Source of the DNA: Psychrobacillus sp032154225
Lineage (GTDB): Bacteria > Bacillota > Bacilli > Bacillales_A > Planococcaceae
Assembly: GCF_032154225.1 (NCBI RefSeq)
Contig: NZ_JALDYF010000014.1
Span: 1 to 64,000, forward strand
DNA: 64,000 nucleotides
Reading direction: 5' to 3'
Of this stretch, positions 8,997-17,259 are shown piece by piece. The position numbers were made by a program, and so were the translations under genes. The notes under the pieces were generated by a model. That model worked only from the letters and a program-made list of their open reading frames with translations, searched no databases and was not told the DNA's origin. How positions within the stretch are numbered: the stretch's first letter is position 1; every line of letters starts with the position of its first letter.

Positions 8997-9917
8997 TTAT
9001 CCTTTCATACTTACAAAAAGTTTTGCAAACAACATCGCCAAAATAATCGTAAAGAAAAACGCAAATGCGATTAAAACCGAAATAATCGATAATACAAATA
9101 AAGACTTGCCAATATCATCAAATAAGCCACTCACTTCAGAATCTAAAAAAGGCTGAAGCAATGCTCCAAGCAAACGATATAAAAAGGCGATTAAAATAGT
9201 TTGTATTGTTGGAATCGAAACTAAAACTAACACGGAAATGAGCAAAGAATTACCTGTCACAACAGAAATAGAGGAAGAATAACTTTTCATCGTACTAATA
9301 CTTTCGGTGAGTAAAGACCCGACAAACGGAATATTATTTTGAATTAATCGTTTAAATGACTCACTCACTGCACCGCCAACAGACCATGTAATAACTCCAT
9401 TAACCGTTATGAAAAAACTATATATAACAAGAATAATCGAAGTAGTTCCAACTAACGTCATTCGTATAAGATCCGAAAGCCGTGAAAAAGAAGTCGCAGG
9501 ATGAATTCTACTAATTAAATCAAAAATAAATGCTGCCATAATCGAAGGAATTAAAATCTTTTCTGCTAAAAAAGCTGTAAAAGAGGCAAATAAAACAACT
9601 CCAGGATTCCATAACGTTACTAATAATGCACCGCCAGACAAAGCAATTCCGGCAGTGAGTAATGGATACATTCCTAAGAACAAAGTAACTAATTGAGCAG
9701 TCAAGGCTTGTATCATTTCAAGCACTCGATAGGCAGGCTCTAAACAAAAAAAGCAGATGATATAAATGAATAACAGATTAAACAATCGCTTACTTTTTGG
9801 AATGAACCATTCTAAGCAAAGAAATGTAAAACCAAACAGCAAGATATAGATAAATGTTTGTGTCACTTCTTTTACTGGTAATAATAAGGTGTTTATCATT
9901 TCTTCCACTTGATTCAT
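8997..9917 (-). CDS. spoIIIAE: Stage III sporulation protein AE
   Basis: 306-residue polytopic membrane protein with the typical SpoIIIAE features ('LVTLFLGMYPLLTAGIALSG', 'VGGAVSESFKRLIQNNIPFV'). Part of the SpoIIIA channel that keeps forespore transcription active. It is shorter than many family members, which carry an N-terminal cleaved signal of ~70-90 residues that I do not see here. Follows spoIIIAD by 4 bp. Confidence 0.88.
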   Translation of the reverse strand: MNQVEEMINTLLLPVKEVTQTFIYILLFGFTFLCLEWFIPKSKRLFNLLFIYIICFFCLEPAYRVLEMIQALTAQLVTLFLGMYPLLTAGIALSGGALLVTLWNPGVVLFASFTAFLAEKILIPSIMAAFIFDLISRIHPATSFSRLSDLIRMTLVGTTSIILVIYSFFITVNGVITWSVGGAVSESFKRLIQNNIPFVGSLLTESISTMKSYSSSISVVTGNSLLISVLVLVSIPTIQTILIAFLYRLLGALLQPFLDSEVSGLFDDIGKSLFVLSIISVLIAFAFFFTIILAMLFAKLFVSMKG

Positions 9918-9921
9918 TCCT

Positions 9922-10305
9922 TCATGAAAGTAATCCCATTATAGAAAAGAATTTAGCATAAAATGGTCGCATATGCTCGAGCCACATTAACAGGACGATT
10001 GCTTTTGTCGTAAAGGTGATAAGCGTCGCAAGGCTTGTATACTCATAATCCTGCAAAAGCTCTTCGAATACTTGAGAAACGAAAAGCATCACAACTGAGA
10101 AGACGAGTAGTTTAAAAACTGGAAGTATAGGAGTAGGAACTGCTGTGATAAATTGCGTAGAAATAGGAATGACGAAAGTCGCAACGATGTAATATAAAAA
10201 CAAAAAGAGGTAAATCGTGTAAATAGAAGTATGCAGCTTTGGGTATGTTTCTTTCACAAATTCTAGAAGGCTAAAGGCTAATATAATCGTTACGTATACT
10301 ATCAT
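9922..10305 (-). CDS. spoIIIAD: Stage III sporulation protein AD
   Basis: 127 residues with four predicted membrane segments and the hallmark 'EELLQDYEYTSLATLITFTT' region. Member of the SpoIIIA-SpoIIQ channel. Tightly packed between spoIIIAC and spoIIIAE (3-4 bp gaps). Confidence 0.88.
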   Translation of the reverse strand: MIVYVTIILAFSLLEFVKETYPKLHTSIYTIYLFLFLYYIVATFVIPISTQFITAVPTPILPVFKLLVFSVVMLFVSQVFEELLQDYEYTSLATLITFTTKAIVLLMWLEHMRPFYAKFFSIMGLLS

Positions 10306-10308
10306 TTG

Positions 10309-10518
10309 TTAACTCGTCATTAATAGCCATTCTAGAAATGTGGAAATTTCTACAAAAAACACTTTCAGTAGCCGCAGCAGTTCAATCGTCATGTAAATGT
10401 ACCCTACAAAAAATAAAAAGAAAGCAAATTCCTTTTTCCCAGTAGATTCAAAAAACAGATGGAGAATTGCGATGAGCAATCCTATTCCAGCCACTCGAAG
10501 TACATCGTGAAATTCCAC
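10309..10518 (-). CDS. spoIIIAC: Stage III sporulation protein AC
   Basis: 69 residues, two membrane segments ('VLRVAGIGLLIAILHLFFES', 'FAFFLFFVGYIYMTIELLRL'). Start taken as the GTG at 10518 behind GGGGGAGG; an upstream ATG at 10536 overlaps that site. It is the first spoIIIA gene in this operon; spoIIIAA (ATPase) and spoIIIAB, normally just upstream, are missing. Confidence 0.85.
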   Translation of the reverse strand: MEFHDVLRVAGIGLLIAILHLFFESTGKKEFAFFLFFVGYIYMTIELLRLLKVFFVEISTFLEWLLMTS

Positions 10519-10831
10519 AATGCCTCCCCCTTCCATACTATGAGCATATGAAAGTAGCTGTACAAATATGAGTAATTACTTAGCTGTATAGATAGAGATT
10601 TACTTCATGCCGTAGCGCGTCGGGCCACATGAGCCGAAGTATGAGACCCACTTGGGCGCTGCACAAGTTAGCTCATGCAAGGTGCGGCAAGCGCGAAGAC
10701 ATAGTGGCTATTCACTAAGAAGCACTATATGTTAAGCAAGTCGAAAAGGAATGGTTTAGTTTTAAAGAGAGACATAATTGCATGATTTTCATTTTCACAG
10801 CCCGCTTGAAACAATATCCATCCTCAAAAAA
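10519..10831. other. Gap where spoIIIAA and spoIIIAB would be expected
   Basis: About 310 bp without a credible gene. No trace of the SpoIIIAA Walker motifs or of SpoIIIAB is readable on either strand. The middle (~10605-10705) is more GC-rich than its surroundings and contains short inverted pieces (for example GCATGAGC... and ...GCTCATGC), perhaps a deletion scar or repeat. The sigmaE promoter of the remaining operon should lie here, but I cannot point to it. Confidence 0.5.
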
Positions 10832-10873
10832 AGCACACGCAAAGGTCATTTTTCAATGACCATTACGTGTGCC
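10832..10873 (-). terminator. Terminator after efp
   Basis: Nested hairpin (GCACACG / CGTGTGC outside, GGTCAT / ATGACC inside) followed by a T7 run on the minus strand, ~17 bp past the efp stop. Confidence 0.85.
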
Positions 10874-10889
10874 GTATAACTTTTGCCTA

Positions 10890-11447
10890 TTAAGCTCTTG
10901 AAACGTAAGAGCCTTCATCTGTATTAATAACCAATTTATCTCCAACATTAATGAAAAGTGGTACAGTAACATTTAGACCAGTTTCAAGTTGTGCAGTTTT
11001 TGAACCGCCACCTGAAGTATCACCTTTAATACCTGGCTCTGTTTCCGTTACTTCTAGTATAACTGTTTTTGGTAATTCGATCCCGATCGTTTCACCTTGG
11101 TATTGAGAAATATGAAGTTCCATATTTTCTTTTAGGAATTTTAACTCATACTCGATTTGTGCTTCGCCTAACTCAAGTTGCTCATATGATTCCGTATCCA
11201 TGAAAATATATTGATCTCCACTTGCGTATAAGTATTGCATTTTTTTATTATCAATTTGTGCTTTTTCTACTTTTTCTCCTGCACGGAACGTTTTTTCATT
11301 AACAGAACCATTACGTAAGTTTCTTAGTTTCGAACGTACGAATGCTGCGCCTTTGCCTGGTTTTACATGTTGGAAATCAAGTACACGGTAAAGTACTCCA
11401 TCTACTACTATTGTTAAACCTGTTTTAAAATCATTTACAGAAATCAT
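10890..11447 (-). CDS. efp: Elongation factor P
   Basis: 185 residues starting 'MISVNDFKTGLTIVVDGVLY'. Residue 32 is the lysine in 'PGKGAAFVR' that is the modification site in the family. EF-P binds between the P and E sites and relieves stalling at proline runs. ATG behind TTTGGGGG. 16 bp downstream of the Xaa-Pro peptidase gene, as in B. subtilis yqhT-efp. Confidence 0.97.
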   Translation of the reverse strand: MISVNDFKTGLTIVVDGVLYRVLDFQHVKPGKGAAFVRSKLRNLRNGSVNEKTFRAGEKVEKAQIDNKKMQYLYASGDQYIFMDTESYEQLELGEAQIEYELKFLKENMELHISQYQGETIGIELPKTVILEVTETEPGIKGDTSGGGSKTAQLETGLNVTVPLFINVGDKLVINTDEGSYVSRA

Positions 11448-11463
11448 CTTTTTTCCCCCAAAT

Positions 11464-12528
11464 TTAAGTTAATATTAATAATTCTTTTGTAGAATGCGTA
11501 AGCTTTTCAAGTCCATTTTCAGTTACAATTGCATCATCTTCTATACGAACTCCACCGATATTCGGCAAGTAAATTCCTGGTTCAATTGTAATAATCATCC
11601 CTGGTTCTAGTGTAATATCTGAACGGAAAGATAATCCTGGTCCTTCATGCACTTCAAGACCAATACCATGCCCTAATGAATGCCCAAAAGCTTCTCCATA
11701 ACCTTTAGAAGCAATATAATCACGCGCAATCGCATCTGCTTCTTTACCTGTCATTCCAGGTTTTACTTTTTCTAATGCAAGTAGTTGAGAATCTAGCACT
11801 ACTTGATAAATCTCTTTTAGTTGCTCACTTGGCTCACCAACTGCAACCGTTCGAGTCATATCAGAAATGTATCCATTAAAATAGGCACCAAAATCTAGTG
11901 TAACGAAATCTCCATTTTCAATCACTTTTTCAGATGCTACACCGTGTGGAAGTGCAGATCTTACACCAGAAGCAACGATCGTATCGAACGAAGATGATGT
12001 TGCGCCAAGTTTACGCATGAAAAACTCAAGCTCATTAGACACTTCTAACTCTGTCAGCCCTGGTTTAATGTATGTAATTATATGTTCAAATGCTTGATCT
12101 GCAATCCTACAAGCAGACTTTATAATATTAATCTCTTCTTCTGTCTTAATCAAGCGAATCTTTTCCACTAAACCAGATACTGGAACTAATTTAGCTACTA
12201 CTGCTTTTTCATACAATTCAAATTCACTATACGTAACATTGTCTTTTTCAAAACCAAGCGTTTTAATTCCCATTTCAGCTACTTGTTGTCCAATTTCTTC
12301 TACAAGCGTTTTTGTATGCTTTACGATGCGGTAGCCTGTAATTTCACTTGCTGCTTGCTCTGTATAACGAAAATCTGTTATAAATACTGCGTCATTTTCA
12401 GAAACAATCGCAACACCAGCAGTACCAGTAAACCCAGTCATATAGCGTCTGCTATAGCCATTTGTAATGAGTAAAGCATCCACATTTTTCTCTTTTAATG
12501 AAGCACGTAATTTTTCAAGTTTCATCAT
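11464..12528 (-). CDS. Xaa-Pro dipeptidase/aminopeptidase, M24B (YqhT-like)
   Basis: 354 residues: creatinase N-terminal domain (to ~130), then the pita-bread metalloprotease domain with 'VTLDFGAYFNGYISDMTRTV' (two Asp ligands), 'GHSLGHGIGLEVHEGP' (His ligand) and 'GMIITIEPGIYLP' / 'GVRIEDD' (two Glu ligands). Cleaves the bond before or after proline in small peptides. Two adjacent ATGs (12528 and 12525) are possible starts. Neighbour of efp. Confidence 0.93.
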   Translation of the reverse strand: MMKLEKLRASLKEKNVDALLITNGYSRRYMTGFTGTAGVAIVSENDAVFITDFRYTEQAASEITGYRIVKHTKTLVEEIGQQVAEMGIKTLGFEKDNVTYSEFELYEKAVVAKLVPVSGLVEKIRLIKTEEEINIIKSACRIADQAFEHIITYIKPGLTELEVSNELEFFMRKLGATSSSFDTIVASGVRSALPHGVASEKVIENGDFVTLDFGAYFNGYISDMTRTVAVGEPSEQLKEIYQVVLDSQLLALEKVKPGMTGKEADAIARDYIASKGYGEAFGHSLGHGIGLEVHEGPGLSFRSDITLEPGMIITIEPGIYLPNIGGVRIEDDAIVTENGLEKLTHSTKELLILT

Positions 12529-12598
12529 TTAACCCCATCTCATTTTATGAATAAAACATTCACCTTATTTTATCATAGGAAACGTGTCGGGTAAATTT

Positions 12599-13027
12599 TC
12601 ATTTACTTAAAGGATGGTCTTGGGCTTGAAAAATAGCAGATTCCATTAAAAATCTTACCGACATAATCACGATACACATAAATGGAATCGATACATGCTT
12701 GATTAATTTCGCCATAGAATTTTCATCTAAAATAACCCATTCTAGTACAAACGCAAGTAGAATACCTAATGCCAAACTGCTTATGGAAACAGGTACTTTC
12801 ATAAAAATCAAACTTATATAATAAAGTAATATACAAATAAACCAAATTACAACAAATAATATCCCCCATTTTACAACTGTATGGCTAGAACTAAATAAGT
12901 GTAATTTATCTGAAAAACCTACGGGATTCCATTCAATAAAATGGAATTTGTCCATCAATTTCAATAATAAACTAAAAATTAATGCTGCTACAAAACTCGT
13001 ACTCAAGGATATTCCTTTAAACTTCAT
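12599..13027 (-). CDS. yqhR: YqhR-like conserved membrane protein
   Basis: 142 residues with four membrane segments and charged ends. Position next to the yqhT-efp pair and the overall pattern match Bacillus YqhR, a membrane protein of unknown role. ATG at 13027 with GGGGA at proper spacing preferred over a TTG at 13033. Confidence 0.7.
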   Translation of the reverse strand: MKFKGISLSTSFVAALIFSLLLKLMDKFHFIEWNPVGFSDKLHLFSSSHTVVKWGILFVVIWFICILLYYISLIFMKVPVSISSLALGILLAFVLEWVILDENSMAKLIKHVSIPFMCIVIMSVRFLMESAIFQAQDHPLSK

Positions 13028-13089
13028 ATTCAAGTCCCCTTTTTTCCTCAGTTTGGGACTTGAATCGAATTATTAATCATAGAAATGCA

Positions 13090-13136
13090 AAAATGCACAC
13101 GACTGAATGGAATTTATTCAGCGCGTGCATTTTTTA
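13090..13136 (-). terminator. Terminator after nrdJ
   Basis: Hairpin with arms AATGCACGCGCTGAAT / ATTCAGTCGTGTGCATT directly past the nrdJ stop, with a T-run on the minus strand. Confidence 0.8.
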
Positions 13137-13141
13137 TTTAC

Positions 13142-15709
13142 TTATAGACCACATTTAAGCTGGGCACCACAGTTTGTACAAGAGTTACAGCCACCTAGTT
13201 CTTCTACTGTACCTTTACGACAAACTGGGCATGTATTACCTACTTCAGATCCAATGTTTACATTCGTAGAGCGTAAATCTTGGATTGTATCGATTAGTAC
13301 GATTGGTCGTTTTTCCATTACTTTTTCTTCATGGGTTTGATCGTCTAACGTGTTTTCTTCCGCTTTTAAAGTAAGTACTTGTGAGTCACGGCTACCATCA
13401 ACATAAACCGTACCTCCCTTTGCCCCACCGCGGTAAAGACGCTCGTAAACTCCTTCTACTTGCTCAACAGTATAGCCACGTGGTGCGTTTACTGTTTTAG
13501 AAATAGAGCTATCTATCCAACGTTGAATAATACATTGCACATCCGCATGTGCTTCTGGTGCAAGTTCCATTGCAGTAACAAACCATTCTGGCAAGTTTGC
13601 TTCATCTGCATTTTCGTTTGCTTGCAAGTATTCTTGTACGATATCTGCTTTTACTTCGATGAACTTACCTAAACGTCCACTTCTGTAATAAGTGAATGAG
13701 TAATATGGTTCTAAACCTGTCGCAACACCAACCATTGTTCCAGTAGAACCTGTTGGTGCAACTGTTAGTAAATGAGAGTTACGAATACCATTTTCTAGTA
13801 TTGATTGTCTAATTTCTTCAGGCATAGATGACATAAATCCTGTTTCCGTAAATGCTTTGCGAAGACGATTTGTTTCTTCTTCTGTTGCCCCAACTAAGAA
13901 CGGGAAGCTTCCGCGTTCAATAGCAAGCTCAGCTGAAGTTTCATATGCAGTTGTTGCAATTGTTTTAAATACTTCATCAACAAGTTCATTCCCTGCATCT
14001 GATCCGTATTCTTTTTCACAGTATATAAGTAGATCTGCTAGACCCATTACACCTAGACCAACACGTCTTTCTCCTAGTGCTTGTACTTTATTGTCCTCTA
14101 AGAAATAAGGAGTTGCATCAATAACGTTATCTTGCATGCGTACACCAACGCGAACAGTTTCTTTCAAAGCTTCATAGTTTACTGTTTTCGTTTCTTTGTT
14201 AGCAAATTCTGCTAGATTGACAGCAGCTAAGTTACAAACTGAGTACGGCGCTAATGGTTGTTCGCCACATGGGTTTGTCGCAACAACTTTTTGTCCGTAT
14301 GCTTTTGCGTTTGTTTTTTCATTTGCATTATCAATAAAGAAAATTCCTGGTTCTGCTGAATAAGTAGCACATACATTTACCAAATTCCAAAGCTCTTTTG
14401 CTTTTACAGTACGGTATGTTCTAACTGCATATCCCATTGCTTCCCATTCACGAACATCGCCAATTGTATGCCATTTTTCGTTATAGACTGCCATTTCTTC
14501 TGGTGTATAAGTTTCGATTGCTGGGAAACGAAGATCAAAATCAGCATCTTCTTCAACAGCTTTCATAAAATCGTCTGTAAGTGTAACTGAAATATTCGCT
14601 CCAGTTAAAAACTCTGAGTTGTGAACAGAATAGTTCCCGCCATCACGAAGTTTTGTTTCTGCTTCACGAATAATTTCATTGCTAAATCCACCTAAACCAG
14701 GGATTGCTTTGTAGTTTACAATTCCTTGGTACATTGCTTCTTCTTGCACTGTTAAAGGTTTGAATTTTAGTTTGTCTTTCGCTAATTGCTTGATTGTTTC
14801 ATCGTTTGTATTTTCGATTAAGAATCGTAAAATACGTGGATTTTGCATTTTCGAAATAATAAATTCTGCAATATCCGGATGCCAATCTGCTAGCATAATC
14901 ATTTGTGCTCCACGTCTTGATCCACCTTGTTCTACAAGATGTGTAAGCTTCGCAATGTCATCTAACCATGATACCGAACCTGAAGATTTACCATTTACTC
15001 CACGCGCTAATGTGTTGCGTGGACGAAGTGCAGAACCGTTTGTTCCAACACCACCACCGCGGCTCATTATTTCCATTACTTGCTTACGATGATCGGAAAT
15101 TCCCTCACGAGAATCCGCAACAAATGGCATTACGTAACAGTTGAAATACGTTACATCAGTTCCTGCCCCTGCTCCGTATATAACTCGTCCAGCCGGAATG
15201 AATTTTAACGAAACAAGTTGATCATAAAATTTTTGGAACCATTCTGCACGTTTTTCTTCAGTTTTTTCAACCGAAGCAAGTCCAGTTGCATTACGTTTAG
15301 CAATTTGCTCGTAGAACACTTCTAATGGTTTCTCAATAACATTTATCGAACGTTTTACGATTCCCGTTTCTATCTCACTACTATTATCAATTGCACTTCG
15401 ATAATCCTCTTCAATTAAAACTTCTGCAGTTTTAGTAGTTTCATCAAGTGACACAATATAACCTAAACCACGTGCCGGAAACTTAGGATCTTCCTTTACC
15501 GTTAAAACGACAAAATCTCCTACTTTTAGTGTTTTCTTTTCCGTATCTTTAAAAGAATAACGATCGATCATGACAAGTCTTGAAACACCTTTATGTGTTA
15601 AATTCATGTCCGCTGTAATTGGGTGAACTTGTGGAAATTGTTTAATATCATTGTTTAATTGCTCAACTTGAATGGTTGCATTTGTTTTTTGAGATGCTAA
15701 TACCATCAT
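13142..15709 (-). CDS. nrdJ: Adenosylcobalamin-dependent (class II) ribonucleotide reductase
   Basis: 855 residues. Reduces ribonucleotides to deoxyribonucleotides with an adenosylcobalamin radical. Visible: 'YFNCYVMPFVADSREGISDH', 'SRGGGVGTNGSALRPR' (substrate site), 'ATNPCGEQPLAPYSVCNLAA' (active-site Cys and Glu), 'TVAPTGSTGTMVGVATGLEP', and a C-terminal zinc-ribbon-like end with the pairs 'CPVCRKG' and 'CNSCTNCGAQLKCGL' that reduce the active site. Class II enzymes work with or without oxygen. Controlled by NrdR, judging by the two boxes upstream. ATG ATG at 15709/15706 behind GGGAGG. Confidence 0.95.
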   Translation of the reverse strand: MMVLASQKTNATIQVEQLNNDIKQFPQVHPITADMNLTHKGVSRLVMIDRYSFKDTEKKTLKVGDFVVLTVKEDPKFPARGLGYIVSLDETTKTAEVLIEEDYRSAIDNSSEIETGIVKRSINVIEKPLEVFYEQIAKRNATGLASVEKTEEKRAEWFQKFYDQLVSLKFIPAGRVIYGAGAGTDVTYFNCYVMPFVADSREGISDHRKQVMEIMSRGGGVGTNGSALRPRNTLARGVNGKSSGSVSWLDDIAKLTHLVEQGGSRRGAQMIMLADWHPDIAEFIISKMQNPRILRFLIENTNDETIKQLAKDKLKFKPLTVQEEAMYQGIVNYKAIPGLGGFSNEIIREAETKLRDGGNYSVHNSEFLTGANISVTLTDDFMKAVEEDADFDLRFPAIETYTPEEMAVYNEKWHTIGDVREWEAMGYAVRTYRTVKAKELWNLVNVCATYSAEPGIFFIDNANEKTNAKAYGQKVVATNPCGEQPLAPYSVCNLAAVNLAEFANKETKTVNYEALKETVRVGVRMQDNVIDATPYFLEDNKVQALGERRVGLGVMGLADLLIYCEKEYGSDAGNELVDEVFKTIATTAYETSAELAIERGSFPFLVGATEEETNRLRKAFTETGFMSSMPEEIRQSILENGIRNSHLLTVAPTGSTGTMVGVATGLEPYYSFTYYRSGRLGKFIEVKADIVQEYLQANENADEANLPEWFVTAMELAPEAHADVQCIIQRWIDSSISKTVNAPRGYTVEQVEGVYERLYRGGAKGGTVYVDGSRDSQVLTLKAEENTLDDQTHEEKVMEKRPIVLIDTIQDLRSTNVNIGSEVGNTCPVCRKGTVEELGGCNSCTNCGAQLKCGL

Positions 15710-15737
15710 TTTGCCTCCCTATATTCATAATGAAAGA

Positions 15738-15784
15738 ACACTATATATAGTGTTCCGATTTATTAAAACAATACTATATGTTGT
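15738..15784 (-). promoter_or_regulatory. Two NrdR boxes upstream of nrdJ
   Basis: ACACTATATATAGTGT at 15738-15753 is a perfect palindrome matching the NrdR consensus acaCwAtATaTwGtgt. A weaker second box (CAATACTATATGTTGT, 15769-15784) lies 31 bp away centre to centre, three helical turns, the spacing usual for paired NrdR boxes. Predicts dATP/ATP-responsive repression of nrdJ. Confidence 0.85.
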
Positions 15785-15870
15785 TCATTTATGCAAATAC
15801 CCTTGTTTTTCTTCATCCAAGTCATATCAACGTCAATAAGACTTAATTACCAAAAAAAAGTTTTTATATA

Positions 15871-16707
15871 TTATTTTTTAAAATTCCATTCATCATTTGC
15901 ATAACGTCTTTTTTCGAGCTCTTTTACATACTTTTCTTGTTCATTTGTTAATGTGTAATCGATTAGCTCAATATGTAACGCATCTTCAAATCCTTTTTTA
16001 AAGGCAATTTTACATGCATCAATTGTGACAGGATTTTGTATAATTTTATTAATTGCAACAGCTTTTTGAGGTAAGCTTTTTCTCACTCTTTCTTTTAATG
16101 CTTCCGAAGCAAATTTAAAAGTAGCGAGTAGCTTCTCTTCATCTAAATCTAGTAAAATAGCTCCGTGCTGCAAAATGACACCTTTCTGTCTTGTTTGCGC
16201 ACTTCCTGCAACTTTTCTACCTTCCACAACAAGCTCATACCAACTCGGAGCATCAAAACAAACAGCTGACTTTGGATTTTTCAAGTCGGCTCTCTTTTCT
16301 TCTGTATCGGGAACTGAAAAATATGCGTCTAAACCTAGATGTTGAAAACCTAACAGCAACCCTTCGCTAATGACACGATACGCTTCCGTTACAGTTGCAG
16401 GCATATCTGGATAGTCTTCAGAAACGATTACACTATATGTCAATTCGTGCTCATGAAGCACACCTCTGCCTCCAGTTGGTCTGCGCACAAAACCTAATCC
16501 TAATCGTTTAACTGCTTCTATGTCAATTTCTTTGTCTACAGATTGAAAATATCCTATTGAAAGAGTTGCTGGGTTCCATTCATAAAATCTAACGACTGGT
16601 GGAATTAGCCCTTCACTATGCCAGTCAAGCAACGCTTCATCTAACGCCATATTATAAGATGGACTACAAGGCCCGGAATTAATAAAGTACCATTCTGTCT
16701 TTTTCAT
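15871..16707 (-). CDS. lipM: Octanoyltransferase LipM (lipoyl biosynthesis)
   Basis: 278 residues from the ATG at 16707 (AAGGGGG upstream). Transfers octanoyl from acyl carrier protein to GcvH. The lipoate-ligase fold is clear: 'YFQSVDKEIDIEAVKRLG', 'FVRRPTGGRGVLHEHELTYS', then the LipM-type catalytic Cys150 in 'KSAVCFDAPSWYELVVEGRK' with the nearby lysine. Cys150 distinguishes LipM from LplA. Fits functionally with the glycine cleavage genes nearby. Confidence 0.93.
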   Translation of the reverse strand: MKKTEWYFINSGPCSPSYNMALDEALLDWHSEGLIPPVVRFYEWNPATLSIGYFQSVDKEIDIEAVKRLGLGFVRRPTGGRGVLHEHELTYSVIVSEDYPDMPATVTEAYRVISEGLLLGFQHLGLDAYFSVPDTEEKRADLKNPKSAVCFDAPSWYELVVEGRKVAGSAQTRQKGVILQHGAILLDLDEEKLLATFKFASEALKERVRKSLPQKAVAINKIIQNPVTIDACKIAFKKGFEDALHIELIDYTLTNEQEKYVKELEKRRYANDEWNFKK

Positions 16708-16808
16708 CAAATTTCCCCCTTACAATGCTATTCATTTTATCAAATAGATTGAATTGTATCTAGTTAATCTTTTATAATGAATAAGGAAACATAGAAAGGG
16801 GAAAGACC

Positions 16809-17192
16809 GTGTCTACTACTTTATACTTTTTAATCGGAGTAATTGTTGCATTAGTAGTCTATGCTGTTGTTCAAGCATTGCGACTAAAAAAGGCAGTTAC
16901 GAATCTTACACAAGAGCAATTCATTGAAGGGTATCGAAAAGCTCAACTAATTGATGTAAGAGAACCAAAAGAATTTGATGCTGGCCATATTCTAGGATCT
17001 AGAAATATTCCATCCTCACAGCTTCGTCAACGCTTCAAAGAGATTCGCCCAGATAAACCCGTTTATCTGTATTGCCAAAGCGGCGCAAGAAGCTCTCGTG
17101 CAGCAATGTTTTTAAAGAAAAAAGGATATACTGAGTTAAATCAACTTCAAGGTGGTTTCAAATCTTGGACTGGTAAGATTAAGTCAAAATAA
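16809..17192 (+). CDS. Membrane-anchored rhodanese-like protein (YqhL type)
   Basis: 127 residues; N-terminal membrane helix ('FLIGVIVALVVYAVVQAL') then a single rhodanese domain with 'LIDVREPKEFDAGHILGSRN' and the catalytic loop 'CQSGARSS'. Probably a sulfurtransferase facing the cytoplasm; substrate unknown. GTG start at 16809 behind AAAGGGGAAAG. First plus-strand gene of a two-gene plus island opposite lipM. Confidence 0.9.
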   Translation: MSTTLYFLIGVIVALVVYAVVQALRLKKAVTNLTQEQFIEGYRKAQLIDVREPKEFDAGHILGSRNIPSSQLRQRFKEIRPDKPVYLYCQSGARSSRAAMFLKKKGYTELNQLQGGFKSWTGKIKSK

Positions 17193-17198
17193 TATATC

Positions 17199-17232
17199 AA
17201 GGTTCTTCTTTTGAGAGGGGCCTTTTTTCTTT
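17199..17232 (+). terminator. Terminator after rhodanese gene
   Basis: Hairpin AAGGTTCTTC / GAGGGGCCTT (with G-U pairs) followed by T6 on the plus strand. Confidence 0.7.
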
Positions 17233-17259
17233 AAACAATTCTTGTTATGGAGGTATAGG

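Noticed and set aside
8810..9046. Plus-strand frame opposite spoIIIAF/AE
   Set aside because: No ribosome site; lies opposite the operon.
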